From contig JANBPK010001226.1 in assembly GCA_027579435.1 (NCBI GenBank), positions 1 through 59,171 of the forward strand: 59,171 bases of DNA. Direction: 5' to 3'. The position numbers and the translations under genes are program-made. Under the pieces are notes generated by a model. That model searched no databases and had not been told where the DNA came from. It saw nothing but the letters and a program-made list of their open reading frames with translations. Below are positions 1-10,650 of this stretch, piece by piece. Origin of the DNA: Candolleomyces eurysporus. Taxonomy: Eukaryota; Basidiomycota; Agaricomycetes; Agaricales; Psathyrellaceae. Within the stretch, counting starts at the first letter, position 1; the number at the start of each line of letters is the position of its first letter.

Positions 1-8
1 GGCACACA

Positions 9-244
9 GATCCGGTGCGTTCTGTCGCAATCTCGCCGGACGGCAAGCACATTGTCTCTGGCTCTGATGACAGGACGATTCGGATCTGGGATTTTGGAGA
101 CGGGGGCGCAGGTGGGGAGAGCCGCTCCGAGGGCACACAGACTGGGTGAGATCTGTCGCAATCTCGCCGGATGGCAAGCGGATCGTCTCGGGCGCAGAGG
201 ACAGCACCATCCGGATCTGGAGTGCAGAAGGGATACTAGTTTGA
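9..244 (+). pseudogene. WD40-repeat fragment, frameshifted
   Basis: Two WD40 blades typical of basidiomycete NACHT-WD40 (NLR-like) proteins can be read. The first starts at base 9 and contains [17 protein letters not shown] followed by TIRIWD. The second lies in another frame and contains [17 protein letters not shown] followed by TIRIWS, ending in a stop at 242-244. Between the blades the expected linker ([17 protein letters not shown]) can be recovered only by allowing one extra T near 94-96 and a 2-nt excess near 117-120. This is therefore a decayed fragment or the last exon of a broken gene entering from the left edge. No NACHT domain is in the window. Confidence 0.8.
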
Positions 245-2640
245 AAGAGAAGTGGCTCCAATACTATTCACCGTCCGATGTCGACCTTTTCATTATGTTC
301 TGCGATAATCATTTCTTTAACCCTTTGGCCTCTTGGACATATTAATCCGCTTTCCTCATTTCTTCTTCCAAAGAATATATGTTCTGCCCTCATGTTTGTT
401 AGTTACAGTCATCGCTATAATATCTAGATATTCTGAATGATTTGGTAGCTTCTGAAGGACGGAAACGACTTATGAGAGCGACTCTTGGAAAAACGATTTT
501 CATTGACCTTAGGATGGTTTGATCACGACGCACTGACGATTGCTCCGCTCGCTCAGGACTTGGCCGATGCGCGGGGAGGAAATTTGCCGAATAATGAATC
601 GCTCGAATCGTTGACCAGGGATCCAAACCGAATGATATTCGAGGTCACATATTCTTCGACTCGAGTGAATGCAATTCTTGTATAGTACGGTAACCGTCAA
701 CTCAACTCATATTGGGGACAAGTGAAGAAGGCGAGGAATAACCTCTGCTTTTTCGACGAACTTCTTCTGAGGGTGACTATCGTCTCGCAGTCCAGGATGA
801 CATTTTCGTGTGCGACCGGTAACTGATGTAGTGGCGGGTATCGGTGACAGCTTGACCCAATTCCGGGGGTTGAAGTGAACGTCTTCGTCGTGTCCTTTCT
901 TGATCTGAAGCTTCCAGATGCAGACTCAATTTTGCGTCAAACAATTAGATCGTGGGATCTGCGCCACAAAGAAGAACATGTGCTGTGAAAATCACGACGT
1001 TGAAGCGGAAAAAGTGGCAATGAATGATAAAGTCGCTTCGCGTTCGCGTTTCCTTGGACACTAAGTCCAGGTTTATGGTTTTGAGACAGGGTTTTGAAAG
1101 CGAACGCAAAAAACGGCGACCTACATTTTTTACTATATATGGACATAAACCCAAACAATCCGGATCAGTCTATCTTTTCTCTCTTTTTGCGTTGCACTAC
1201 GACGTACTGGCTTGCCTCATCTCAACAGCCCTTTCTTAACCTTCTTGGATTTTACTACTTCTTCCTCTGTGATTCAATTTCTTTTTTCCCATTTTCTCGG
1301 TAGAAATCAACAGTTTTATTATCGCTGACGAGTCTGAGAGTCTTTTAATAACCGACAACCGTCCAAGTGGCTGTGATCTGCGAGTAGACATCAGGCAGTG
1401 AAAGTGGCACCTCCCAAGTCCAAGCATGGACAATTGGATAAAAGAGTGGTGTGAAGGAGGGAGCCCTCCATTCAAGCAGCGGACAGCAAAACAGTGCCAC
1501 CAGGGAAAGGTGAGGATGGACAAGCTTGACTCTTCTTGAGTAGAGATTGCAAGACGTAAAACCACTGCCATTGAGGTAATACTCAGGACCGCTGTAGGTT
1601 GTCAAAGATAACAGGTAGGAGAACAAACATCAGCCACGGTCATAGGGAATCACAGCCACTTGAACTTACACCACAAGTCCACAGCATTGTGGCTATACTA
1701 CACTTTCAATGTCGTAATAGTCTGGACATTCCATGTATATCGAATGAATGCTGGTTAGTGGACGTCTTTGGGGCAGGGGGAACTCAGCCAAATGCAGGAG
1801 TAGAAATGCCGTGCATGGGTTCATGGCAGATTTCCTTGTCTGGACTCACACTTGGCATTGAGGGTGGTCAGTGACTAGTTGAAGGCTCTCTCGTGCTTGA
1901 GTTTTTTCACTGACATTTTGGGTGAGTCCCATACGTCCAGTGAGATCCCAAAGCTGATGGTGATTGGAATGCTCCCTGAATGGGAGAGGTAGAGCTTTAT
2001 CTCACTGGCGTTGCACACCAGCTTTTGTACAGAGACTTTGGGATGCTGATAGCCCGCATGAATTCACAGCAACTCCACCCACAGAGGGCAGCAAGTAATT
2101 GCGGCACAGTTTGTTGCTCGGTGAATAGAGCCCCGTAATAATATGTATACGATTGCTCTCAGATTTTCTCGAAGACCAACTGAAATCAAACCTATTCTCT
2201 CAGTCGTTCTCAACTTGATTGAATAAGAAAGATACCGAGTGTCCAGGTACGCCCGGCCGGGCAATTTCTATTTCTACAGGATGAAGTTCTTGTGAACACA
2301 AACGGGCTGGGGGAACGAGCCCTCGTCGATCGGTCGGCATGCAAACTAAATAGAAATTGCCGATGGAAATTGCCGTGCTTCGGCCTTTGAAAGCCAGAGG
2401 GCGTCAACTATTACGGTAGACTGATCCATTTCAATGGAGCACCATAGAATTACCACGTTGGTATAGAGGGCTTAAATACTGATGCGGGATGCGCTTGGAC
2501 TTGGTTTTGTTCATACTAGCGCCCATTAGGCGCGTAACAGGACTCTGAAGATCGTTGTTGAGATGTCCCGACTCCATATCCCCTATTATAGTTCACAGCA
2601 CTGGATGAAGACTGCAGAATGAGTGACCTTGGCTCTGACT
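245..2640. other. No supported gene
   Basis: Only short ORFs without recognisable motifs or consistent splice structure are present on either strand. The stretch around 1020-1310 is T-rich. I see no repeat, RNA gene or transposon terminus here. Confidence 0.5.
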
Positions 2641-2736
2641 TGCGCAGTTGAAGCCTTCCCATCTGGCGCAAGTTGAGAAACTACCCTCCATCGACTTCTT
2701 CGCCTGCTTCATGAGAAATGTACAATTCGCAATCCC

Positions 2737-3018
2737 GTGGGGTATTATAAAGGTGTCAGCTCTGAACTTTTGCAAAGGATTGTCGTCTTATGGCAGCCAC
2801 AAGAGAATCATGGGAGACTGGGATTCGACATCGGCCGAGTACTTGGTCCCTCAGAATGCATCTCTGCCGATATGAATACATTCTTTTCGATCAAGGATTC
2901 TCTAGACAATGAAGGATATCCAGAAACGCATCAGAGAATTTTGCGGCAGAGCTTCCGGGAGAGATATGTTTTACAGCAATGGACAAAGGTGAATCGAGCG
3001 ATTACTTGCCTACGCTGA
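2737..3018 (+). CDS. Short unrecognised ORF
   Basis: A 93-codon open frame begins at ATG 2737 and ends at 3018. Its composition is reasonable for a soluble protein (ELLQRIVVLW, then a charged C-terminal part), but I recognise no domain. An overlapping frame from 2648 is open too. It may be a terminal exon of a lost gene or chance. There is no intron structure to support it. Confidence 0.2.
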   Translation: MGYYKGVSSELLQRIVVLWQPQENHGRLGFDIGRVLGPSECISADMNTFFSIKDSLDNEGYPETHQRILRQSFRERYVLQQWTKVNRAITCLR

Positions 3019-3732
3019 TTTGCAGCATATACACGATCAGTAGATATAGCCATAATGTCCCTCTTTGTAAAACTCCTTGCAACTAGCTCTACATGTCGTA
3101 ACTCAAAGCTAGGAAGAATGGCCTGTGTTCGAACCCGTGCCCTGCGGTTCGTCTTCAAGTACTCAGCGCGCAGACATTGGGAAGTCACCGGTCACCAATA
3201 ACTGATTGATCGTTGTCGAAGTTTAGCCCGACGACGGGGATACTACATATCTACCCATGAACAGTGACAAAAGAAGTAAAGCATGGCAACGGTCTGCAGC
3301 ATGAGTGGCCAGCACCGATGCTAGACGTTGGACTGACAACCATCGTCCAGAGCTTAAAGCAATATCGTTGGCCCATCGATCAGCCAATGCACGAGTGACG
3401 AACATGCCTCCTATCTCTAACTCCCGAAGTCGGACGCTGCTAGCACAATGGGTCGGCTTCTTTGCCTCACCATATGGGTAATGGCCGCAAGAACCTGCCA
3501 GCGATGTAGATACCTCCGCTCTACTTCCTGCTTCCAGTACCTGCAACCACCTGATCTGGCGCAGAGAGCACATGCATTCCTGCCACCAATGAGGCTTGGG
3601 TATCCGAATCGTCTACGTCAGCTTGAAGATGCGAAGTAGATAAGAAATTGTTTCATCTCTTACCGTCCAGTGTGGCTCATTCAGTCCCTCCCATCTCTTC
3701 GACTCAAGTAAACTCGGTACAAGACGCTCAGA

Positions 3733-5886
3733 ATGAAGCTTCTCAGAACCATCGTGGGACTACTCTCCCCAGTTGCCTGCCTTTCTTCGAGAACTGCAGC
3801 TGCTGGTGAATATTCCGGCATACTCGGCCAAAATGTCCTGAAGTCTAACCTCTTCATCATAGACACCCCAAACTATATCGTGACGCTCAAACGGAGCTCA
3901 TCCACCGGTTCAACCGTCGTTTCGTCCTTGAGAACAGCAAACAGCATTGCTATCACGCATGAATGGAAGCACGCTCTGAACGGATTTGCTGGTACGTTGA
4001 TGTGGCCCAGCCAGGGTAGGTTGACCCAACTCTGCACCCCATTTCGTCACAGCGAAACTGGATCCGGCTTCCTTGAATGCTCTTCTCAATGACCCAGCAG
4101 TAGAGTCCGTCGAACCGGATGGGACGGTCTACGCTTTCGCTAGTGTTATCCAGTACGTTCCTCCCTACTAATCATGGAAAGAGACCTCATGATGTACCGC
4201 TCTCGCTAATGGCAGGACGAATGCTCCTTGGAACTTGGCTCGCCTGTCAACTGTTCGGCCCCTCACAGCTCCAGTATACAATTATACGTACGACTCTAGT
4301 GGTGGGAACGGAGTTGACATATACACTCTGGGTGAGCGGACCTTCGGCTCTGGCTCGTACAAGTGCTCAACCTGACCCGAATCGACTCCGGCCGTTCAAC
4401 GATACAGATACGGGTCGGTTCACTTGCCTATAATTCTGATCATGACCGTCTCTCATGCCATTTTCTGGGTGAAGGCGTTAGAATAACTCACGTCAGTCAA
4501 CCTCTATACTCCACCCCGCTTATTTGGTCATTATCTTGCACGAACAGAACGAATTTGAAGGTAGAGCGAGGTGGGGAGCCACTTTTGGCGGACACGCGTA
4601 CGTGAGCCCATTAGCTTTCGGCTGCTATATACTCAAGAACTTCTCGATGCAGTGATGTCGATGGACACGGACATGGGACTCACTGCGCGTAAATATCTCT
4701 ACCCCCGCTACAAGAACCTTCCGGGATCTATGGATATTGATATAGCCTCGCGCAGGGGAACTGCTGCTGGAAAGAGATTCGGTGTCGCCAAGGTTCGTCG
4801 TTGACCCAGCAAAGAGAGCCACTGTTTGTTAAAATTTTGAAGCGCGCAAGCATAGTCGCCGTTCGTGTGCTCAGCGATCAAGGGTATGCCCAAAAATCTT
4901 GTAAAAGCCCTTGCTGATATCCCGTGCTCAAAAATCAACCAGCTCCAGCTCAGTATCTAACATGTACTTTCCCAGTTCTCAGCTCCACCGCGTATTCTTT
5001 CTGACCCTTTCAAACTAAAGTATCTCAGGAATCAACTATATAATCCAGTCCGCGTCTAGCGCGGGGAGGCCATCCGTCGTTCTGATTGCGTTAGGTGGAG
5101 GTGCGAACACTGCACTAGATAACGCAGTCGTCTCTGTGAGTACCCGCCCCTAGGCGACGCATCATCGTTTCTCATTCTCGTTTATCATGCTACAGATGAT
5201 CAACGCGGGAATACATGTCGTCGTCAGTGACTCTCAGCTTCTCCCTCTGACCCTGGACTCTGCTAAGTGGAATTTCTGAATCGTATGACACCCCGTATCA
5301 GGTCGCTGCTGGAGGGTCGAACTCACCTAATGAAGATACCTCACCAGCACGCGTCCCGGGTGCAATCACAGTCGGCGCTTCTACTATCTCCGATTCACGA
5401 GCATCGTTCTCGGACTATGGAAGTGGGCTCGACGTGCATGCACCTGGTGTTAACATCGAAAGTGCCTGGCATACGGCTGATGATGTACGTCCGACTTCAG
5501 ATGTTCTTTTGTCTGAGCGTTCTCCCAATTGTAACTTGTGCTTGTCCCAGGCTACAAGAATACTTTCTGGAAATTCCATGGCAAGTCGAAACTTTGAATT
5601 CTTCCCATTCAAAGACTAACCCAGTCATGATTCCGATGACCTGTTCCAACAGGCAGCAGCTCACGTCGCAGGACTGGTGGCATACATTATCGGCCTTGAA
5701 GGCAACCTCCCCCCTAGCGCAATGGAGGCAAAGCTGAAGGGTTGGGCCTTAGCAGGTGTGTTAAGTGGAGTTCGTGAGCATCCAATTTCGTGTTTGGCAG
5801 AAAGACGCATGATATTAACATTAATTTCTCCACTTGTAGCGGCAGACACGGCGAACCTTTTGGCTCACAATACGCCCCCGGTATGA
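3733..5886 (+). CDS. Secreted subtilisin-like serine peptidase, proteinase K family (S8)
   Basis: My splice model has 16 exons: 3733-3991, 4053-4152, 4216-4331, 4408-4413, 4475-4491, 4548-4597, 4653-4688, 4756-4792, 4843-4883, 4943-4963, 5021-5135, 5196-5222, 5302-5484, 5551-5584, 5657-5755 and 5840-5886. They total 1188 nt (395 aa), normal for fungal proteinase K relatives. The N-terminus is hydrophobic (signal-like) and is followed by an inhibitor I9 propeptide (YIVTLK to [14 protein letters not shown]). Catalytic residues: Asp in DTGVRITH, His in [12 protein letters not shown], and Ser in SGNSMATAHVAG (usually SGTSMA). Structural motifs [26 protein letters not shown] and [12 protein letters not shown] all fit. 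Two oddities: the Asp codon is completed by a 6-nt exon, and the oxyanion Asn of VAAGN reads as Gly (VAAGGSN). The likely role is extracellular or vacuolar proteolysis, if it is still active. Confidence 0.88.
4408..4413 (+). other. 6-nt microexon encoding the catalytic Asp region of the S8 peptidase
   Basis: The preceding exon ends CTG-G at 4331 before GTGAGC. The six bases after an ATACAG acceptor give (G)AT-ACG-G. The next donor is GTCGGT at 4414, and the next exon (4475) supplies GC-GTT. Together these read DTGV, the conserved catalytic aspartate motif. Skipping this exon keeps the reading frame but loses Asp-Thr, so inclusion or skipping could switch activity. Confidence 0.65.
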
Positions 5887-5968
5887 GAATGTGTGCAATA
5901 AAAGGATTCAAAATAAGATAGGCGTCGAGTATTCTATAAAATATGCTATGTTTGATGTGCAAAGCAGC

Positions 5969-7483
5969 TCAGAAAGGCGGCACACGAGCCATTTCCAGCA
6001 CCTCTGGCCATTCTTTCAGCTCTGGGTCTCTATACATCCACCATCTTGAACAATTGCATTCGTGATCTTCTTTGTCGTATGGAAGGAGGTTTGCCTCCAG
6101 CTGCAATCCGGCTTTGACAAGGTCATCTACCATGGCGATGTATGACTTGATTAGTGTCGCATCGGTTCCGTAGAAAACAATCTTGAAGCTCTCCCCCTCC
6201 CCCTCCGCTGCTGTCAGTCGAGAAGTCAGAAAGTTGCGGAGTGTCAACGTTACCATCTCGCTGCATGCCAGCTCCGATGTGTTGAACCAGTGCTTCCGAC
6301 ACAAGTTTCTGGTCGACAGATCGAGCACGACTTCCCGGAGTTGCGGAAGGGGACGCTGTTGAAAAGGGCCGTCATCGACGATGGTCAAAGCCCCGAACAG
6401 GGCTCCCAGATCCTTCGGATTTTGATTTCGTAGATGTATGTCGAGGGTCTTGATTTCTGGGATGGCTTCGAGCATTCTGTCTATCCCAGCCATGTTCGCG
6501 CACGAGAGCGAAAAGTATTCCAGCCCTTTGTGTTGCAAAACCGTGTCCACGAACTCCTCGATCAAGTCCCAGTCTGCGTTCCTATTCAGGTTTAACTCGT
6601 GCTGGAGGACCAATCGCAGACTTTTCAATCTGGGGAAGACGAAGTGGCGGATGAACTCGATGCCTTCAGCCTGAAATCCCGGGTTGTCGTCGTAATCCCA
6701 GAGATTGACTGTGAGATATTCCAACGACTCGACAGCGAGTCTTTCGTCAGGCCACCTCCATGATTTGCCTACGCGAGGGGAGATCATCGCCAGATAACGA
6801 ATGCAACTCATCTGCTCGATACACTCCCAAGTGCGTTTTTCTGTCTCCCAGAACTCCAGAAAATGGGTAAGCTGGTGCCAGGGGAGCGGCATGAATCCAG
6901 GGTCGGCGATCTGGGGCTCCAGTGCGGCACGGCGCAGTGCAGGTGCATCGGAGAAAGCCCAGATCCGACCGTGTTCCCAGTACTTCGTGGGCAGAACCAA
7001 CCTCTCTAGAACCGGGAATGAATCATCCGGCAGAGAGACTAGTTCTTCTTGAGGAATCTCGATGAGTACCAGACTTGTCAGATTCTTGACGCTCCGGGTG
7101 ACCCATGGCATGAACCTTTCTCCGGGAATATCGAGCTGGAAGAGCGCCGAAGCCCCTTGTAAACCGTTGGCGTAGTCTTGCTCCAGATGGAGTCTGACTT
7201 CCTTCCGCTTCGCGCGCTGAAGCCAGTCGCACAGATGCTGAAGACGCCAATTGTCCAGTCCTGGAGAGGGATATCGTACTCGTAGGGAGGTCCAGAGGTG
7301 TTCCTCATCGTGTGCAATCAGTCTCCATTGACTACAGATGTGCGTTAAGAGAACTGGAGCTTCTAATGGGTTGAAAGTCGCTGGTCCAATCCGTGAGTCG
7401 GCACAAGTGCGGAAAATCTCGCGCCAGATCTCCTCTGGAACCCGGCTACTGCAAAAGCCGTCCGAGACTGCCGGTGTCGTCAT
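5969..7483 (-). CDS. F-box and leucine-rich repeat-like protein
   Basis: A single 504-aa frame on the minus strand begins at ATG 7483 (MTTPAVSDGF). The F-box lies at about residues 15-75: VPEEIWREIF, then PVLLTHICSQWRLIAHDEEHLW, the arrangement common in Agaricomycete F-box proteins. The rest is a series of irregular LRR-like segments (for example FPVLERLVLP, YLTVNLWD, FPRLKSLRLVL, LREVVLDLS). Such proteins usually pair with Skp1 in SCF ubiquitin ligases, with the C-terminal part binding substrate. The open frame continues upstream to 7564, but that part contains a good intron (7557-7499, GTGAGT to TTTAAAG), so the extra 27 residues are probably a spliced 5' UTR. These genes form large, fast-evolving families in mushrooms; the specific target is unknown. 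Confidence 0.88.
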   Translation of the reverse strand: MTTPAVSDGFCSSRVPEEIWREIFRTCADSRIGPATFNPLEAPVLLTHICSQWRLIAHDEEHLWTSLRVRYPSPGLDNWRLQHLCDWLQRAKRKEVRLHLEQDYANGLQGASALFQLDIPGERFMPWVTRSVKNLTSLVLIEIPQEELVSLPDDSFPVLERLVLPTKYWEHGRIWAFSDAPALRRAALEPQIADPGFMPLPWHQLTHFLEFWETEKRTWECIEQMSCIRYLAMISPRVGKSWRWPDERLAVESLEYLTVNLWDYDDNPGFQAEGIEFIRHFVFPRLKSLRLVLQHELNLNRNADWDLIEEFVDTVLQHKGLEYFSLSCANMAGIDRMLEAIPEIKTLDIHLRNQNPKDLGALFGALTIVDDGPFQQRPLPQLREVVLDLSTRNLCRKHWFNTSELACSEMVTLTLRNFLTSRLTAAEGEGESFKIVFYGTDATLIKSYIAMVDDLVKAGLQLEANLLPYDKEDHECNCSRWWMYRDPELKEWPEVLEMARVPPF

Positions 7484-7498
7484 GGTTCGAGTTTTTGG

Positions 7499-7557
7499 CT
7501 TTAAAGGAGAAATGTCAGTACTCAGAGGTGGCATCGACTCGTGACAACCGAACTCAC
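7499..7557 (-). other. Probable 5' UTR intron of the F-box gene
   Basis: On the minus strand GTGAGT follows TTGCGAC at 7557. A CTGAC-like branch site precedes the acceptor TTTAAAG at 7499, giving a 59-nt intron. This explains why the reading frame appears to extend upstream of the ATG at 7483. Confidence 0.6.
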
Positions 7558-7569
7558 GTCGCAAGGGCC

Positions 7570-9165
7570 AATGAAGTTACTGGGTGGGCTGACGAAGGAA
7601 CGGGGAAGAGAGAGACGAACAACCCAGAGCTCTTTATATATGACTCTTAGAACAATGTTTCCCACGATTTTTTGCAAACAAAGGAGGCCAACTAGCTTGG
7701 TCCAGCCATATGGCCATTGTACTCGTATTGCGGCTTCACCCCAAAAAGGAACAATGCGCCTCCCTGGTTTGATGCGTCTTTTGTTCTCACGCCTAGGCCA
7801 TGACTCCCAAATTGGGTGGACAGCGACCACTCGGGAAATGGCTGGAGGGGAATGGACCTGGAGCGCGTAGCCACTGTACAAAGCATGAAAGTTAGATGGA
7901 CTGTGGTGAGTCGCATATTCCATGGAGCAGCGACAAACGACAATGGAGATTCACTCAACAGCCTCTAGACGGAGCTGAAATGGAACCATTGGAGCTCGAA
8001 CTAACCTAGAATGATTGCTGCAAGCACCGTTCCACAACCTTCCACGACCTTCCAAGACAATCGCGGCTGCAGCTCGATCGACTACTCTAGGTCACCCACC
8101 ATTTGGCTCGACTGGACATTAGGTAGACCGCCGTTTCTGATAAGGTGGTAATTACAAGTATATGGTGTCTACGGAAGAGGATTTCTCCTTCCGGAGTGCG
8201 CGATATGCAAGTCTCGAGCGTAGTGTATTGCCAGGGGCTCAAAGCCAAGTATTGAGCTTACAGCAGATGCAGAGCAGTCAGTGCAGGACTACAGCACATT
8301 CGGCGACTGGTCACTCAGACAGCCGATGCCGACGTATCACCAATGGCGTCACTCTACGGTTTGGTTCCTGAAATCGCTTTTGCCCTCGTACGCCCTACAT
8401 ACTTGGCCTTGGGCATGACAGTGATGACACCATGGAGTGGCGTTCAGTTGACAGCCCGTGAGCGCTTGGATATGCGTCATGTGTCCAACACCAAGAGCGA
8501 TAAGCCTCTATTTCCCAGATACGCTTTTTGGGTGTGTAGGCTTGTGTAGGTCAACTGGCCTTATCTCCCATCATTCCTTATCTCCCATCAATTCGTGACA
8601 GTGTCTCCGTGATGAACGAACCTTTTTCGTTTCGAGGCTTGGCTTCTGTGAACTCGGAGAATAGATAGAAGTGTGAATGTGAAGAGAGGGAAGCGGTGCT
8701 TAGATAGATCGTCGTTAATGTAAATCAATAGAGCTGTCGTAAGCCTTTGGGATCCTGAAATCGTTGTCCTAGATTTCGGTTGTCGAGTGAAAGATATATG
8801 CAAGAAATTCAAACGAAGATAAGAGAGTGTGCTGTCGTACAGTTCCGAAGGCAGGGGATATGATTCATTTTGTTGAAACTCGATTCGATAAAAGTACAAA
8901 GAAACACACAAATTAAAGATAAGGAGGAAAGATGGAGCGGGCTCAAGATGATGTCAAATGAAGCAATAAGTCGATCCCAGGAGTATTACGAGGGGAGTGG
9001 TGCAGTAAGTGAACGAGTCAGGGTCAAAATCTGCCTGGGAAAGACGACGACAAGAACCGTGAAGTAGTAAAGAATGAAAAGAAGATCCATAGTCATTGAA
9101 TATCATGGGGGTTGGTCGTGAGAGCGAGATGAAAGCGCGAGGTGGAGGGTGTAGTTTGGAGAGGC
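7570..9165. other. Intergenic, no supported gene
   Basis: This stretch lies between the F-box gene promoter (minus strand, reading left) and the 3' end of the DUF3602 gene. Several 60-130 codon ORFs overlap on both strands near 7522-7960 but none has a recognisable domain. A TATATATG stretch near 7637-7645 could be a TATA-like element of the F-box gene. The end nearest 9170 would hold the DUF3602 3' UTR. Confidence 0.4.
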
Positions 9166-9170
9166 ATTGA

Positions 9171-10026
9171 TCAATTTCTGACAATGTTTCCGGCACCACC
9201 ACGGCCAGTCGATCCATGGTGGCTCACCGAGATACTTGGACGCTCAACGTCGGGCTCTTCTTGCTCAGTAATGTTAGCGAACCCTCCGCGTCCAGTCGAG
9301 TGACTATCAAACGAGATCAGGAATCATTTCGAAACACAGGATAGGAGTACTCACGCTCCGTGGGGGAGGTGCACCTCAACCTTCTTCCTTTCTGCTTCAT
9401 CAGTGGCGTTGGCGTCGTACCCGTCTCCCTCACGGAAGTTGCCCGCACCACCACGACCAGTGGTAACAGTACGAGTGCGAGAGTGGTCTCGAGAGCGAGA
9501 ACGGTTGATGTTGCCGAGACCTCCACGACCAGTGGAAACCTAGAGTGGAGGAAGATATCACCAAGATCAGTCTTGAGCGACTGCTAAAGAGTTTAAGATG
9601 TCGACATACAGGGGTCTCTCCTTGGTGAGCTACGTAGTTATCAATAACTTCCTTTTCGTGGCGGTCAGGGCCTCGAGAGGCATCGCGCGAAGGGGAACGA
9701 AGGTTTCCAGCGCCTCCACGACCAGTTGAGTAGATCTACAGAGCGTCGTCAGGACAAGGCCAATAACAGCAATTAACGAACGTACGGCGTCAGGGTTGGC
9801 GACGGGCTCACGGCCACGGGTAACGGAAAAGTCGTCGGGGCCAGAGTTTGGTCGATCACGAGAAACAGAGGCTGGACGGATGTTTCCAAGGCCTCCTCGG
9901 CCAGTGGATAGCTGGGGAGTGAAAAATAACAATACGTCGTCAGAAAGAAGGACGCTCAGCGAACAGAGTGGTAGATCGTACCAAGGGCTCACGTCCACGC
10001 GATTGAGAGCGGTTCTCTGTCGACAT
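9171..10026 (-). CDS. DUF3602 protein with six GRGGxGN repeats
   Basis: My model has five exons: 10026-9982, 9911-9786, 9735-9610, 9539-9355 and 9303-9171, totalling 615 nt (204 aa). It starts MSTENRSQSRGREP and ends at a TGA at 9173-9171. Six copies of (S/T)TGRGG(A/L/F)(G/A)N(I/L/F) occur, the last (TGRGGAGNI) just before the stop. Exons 2-5 each begin immediately before a repeat copy, and the introns before exons 2, 3 and 4 are phase 0, so the protein looks built by exon duplication. The region between repeats is Ser/Arg/Pro-rich and probably disordered. DUF3602 is a fungal family of unknown function. The upstream open frame to 10308 is probably 5' UTR. Confidence 0.85.
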
Positions 10027-10413
10027 TATGCAAGAGAAATGAGTATTGGTTTCGAAAAGTTTGAAAGAGGATAGGGGATTGATGAGGAAGCGAGCCACGG
10101 GCGGGGTAGAATTTATAGGGGACGTGATCCCGTTCAGGTCCCAAATTGGATTACGATAGAGGCAAGAAAGACCCAGGATGACCAAACGAGACGACGACTG
10201 ACGTCGATGGCTATGTGTCTTTCGGGGTCTGGATCCGAAGCGACGTGGCTCGACAAGGAGATGAGAAAGGGAAAAGGACAGCGCCCCGACGACAAGAAGC
10301 CTGCGCACAGCAATCTGTCATTCTGGCGTTTGAAATCGAGAATTGGTCGTGGTAAAGGGTAAAATGTGGGGAGATAAGATAGCGGAACAGAGACATGCGC
10401 ACGGACGTAGTCC

Positions 10414-10650
10414 TTATCTCTTATCGCAAAACGCCTCTTGAACCCGAACCACCATCATCCCTTCCTCTCCTGATGCCTCAAGAAACTCGAACTTACCTTT
10501 GGGAAGCACTGGAAGACCGCTATGAGTCGAGTCTTGCTCGACGTCGGCGTTGCTGAACGTTCGTGAAAGCTTTGCGCCAAGAGAAGAGATTTTGCTGCCA
10601 AGGCCACCCCGATTGGGCGAGTGTGAGTTGCTTCGTTCTGACGCGAGCAT
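10414..10650 (-). CDS. Small hypothetical protein
   Basis: A 78-aa frame begins at ATG 10650 (MLASERSNSHSPNRGG) and ends at 10414. It has a Ser-rich start, a short amphipathic piece (KISSLGAKLSRTFSNAD) and an acidic/hydrophobic tail (GKFEFLEASGEEGMMVVRVQ). The composition looks like a real small basidiomycete protein. I recognise no domain. An open frame extends upstream to 10797 across an ambiguous base at 10740, so the true start could be further upstream. Confidence 0.4.
   Translation of the reverse strand: MLASERSNSHSPNRGGLGSKISSLGAKLSRTFSNADVEQDSTHSGLPVLPKGKFEFLEASGEEGMMVVRVQEAFCDKR

Noticed and set aside
3110..3150. Possible tRNA (TGTTCGAACCC box B-like motif)
   Set aside because: No matching A box or cloverleaf upstream at the right distance.
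6438..7544. Plus-strand ORFs opposite the F-box gene
   Set aside because: They overlap a clear 504-aa minus-strand gene and have no domain content.
7485..7564. 27-residue N-terminal extension of the F-box protein
   Set aside because: The extension is almost entirely a canonical GTGAGT...AAAG intron.
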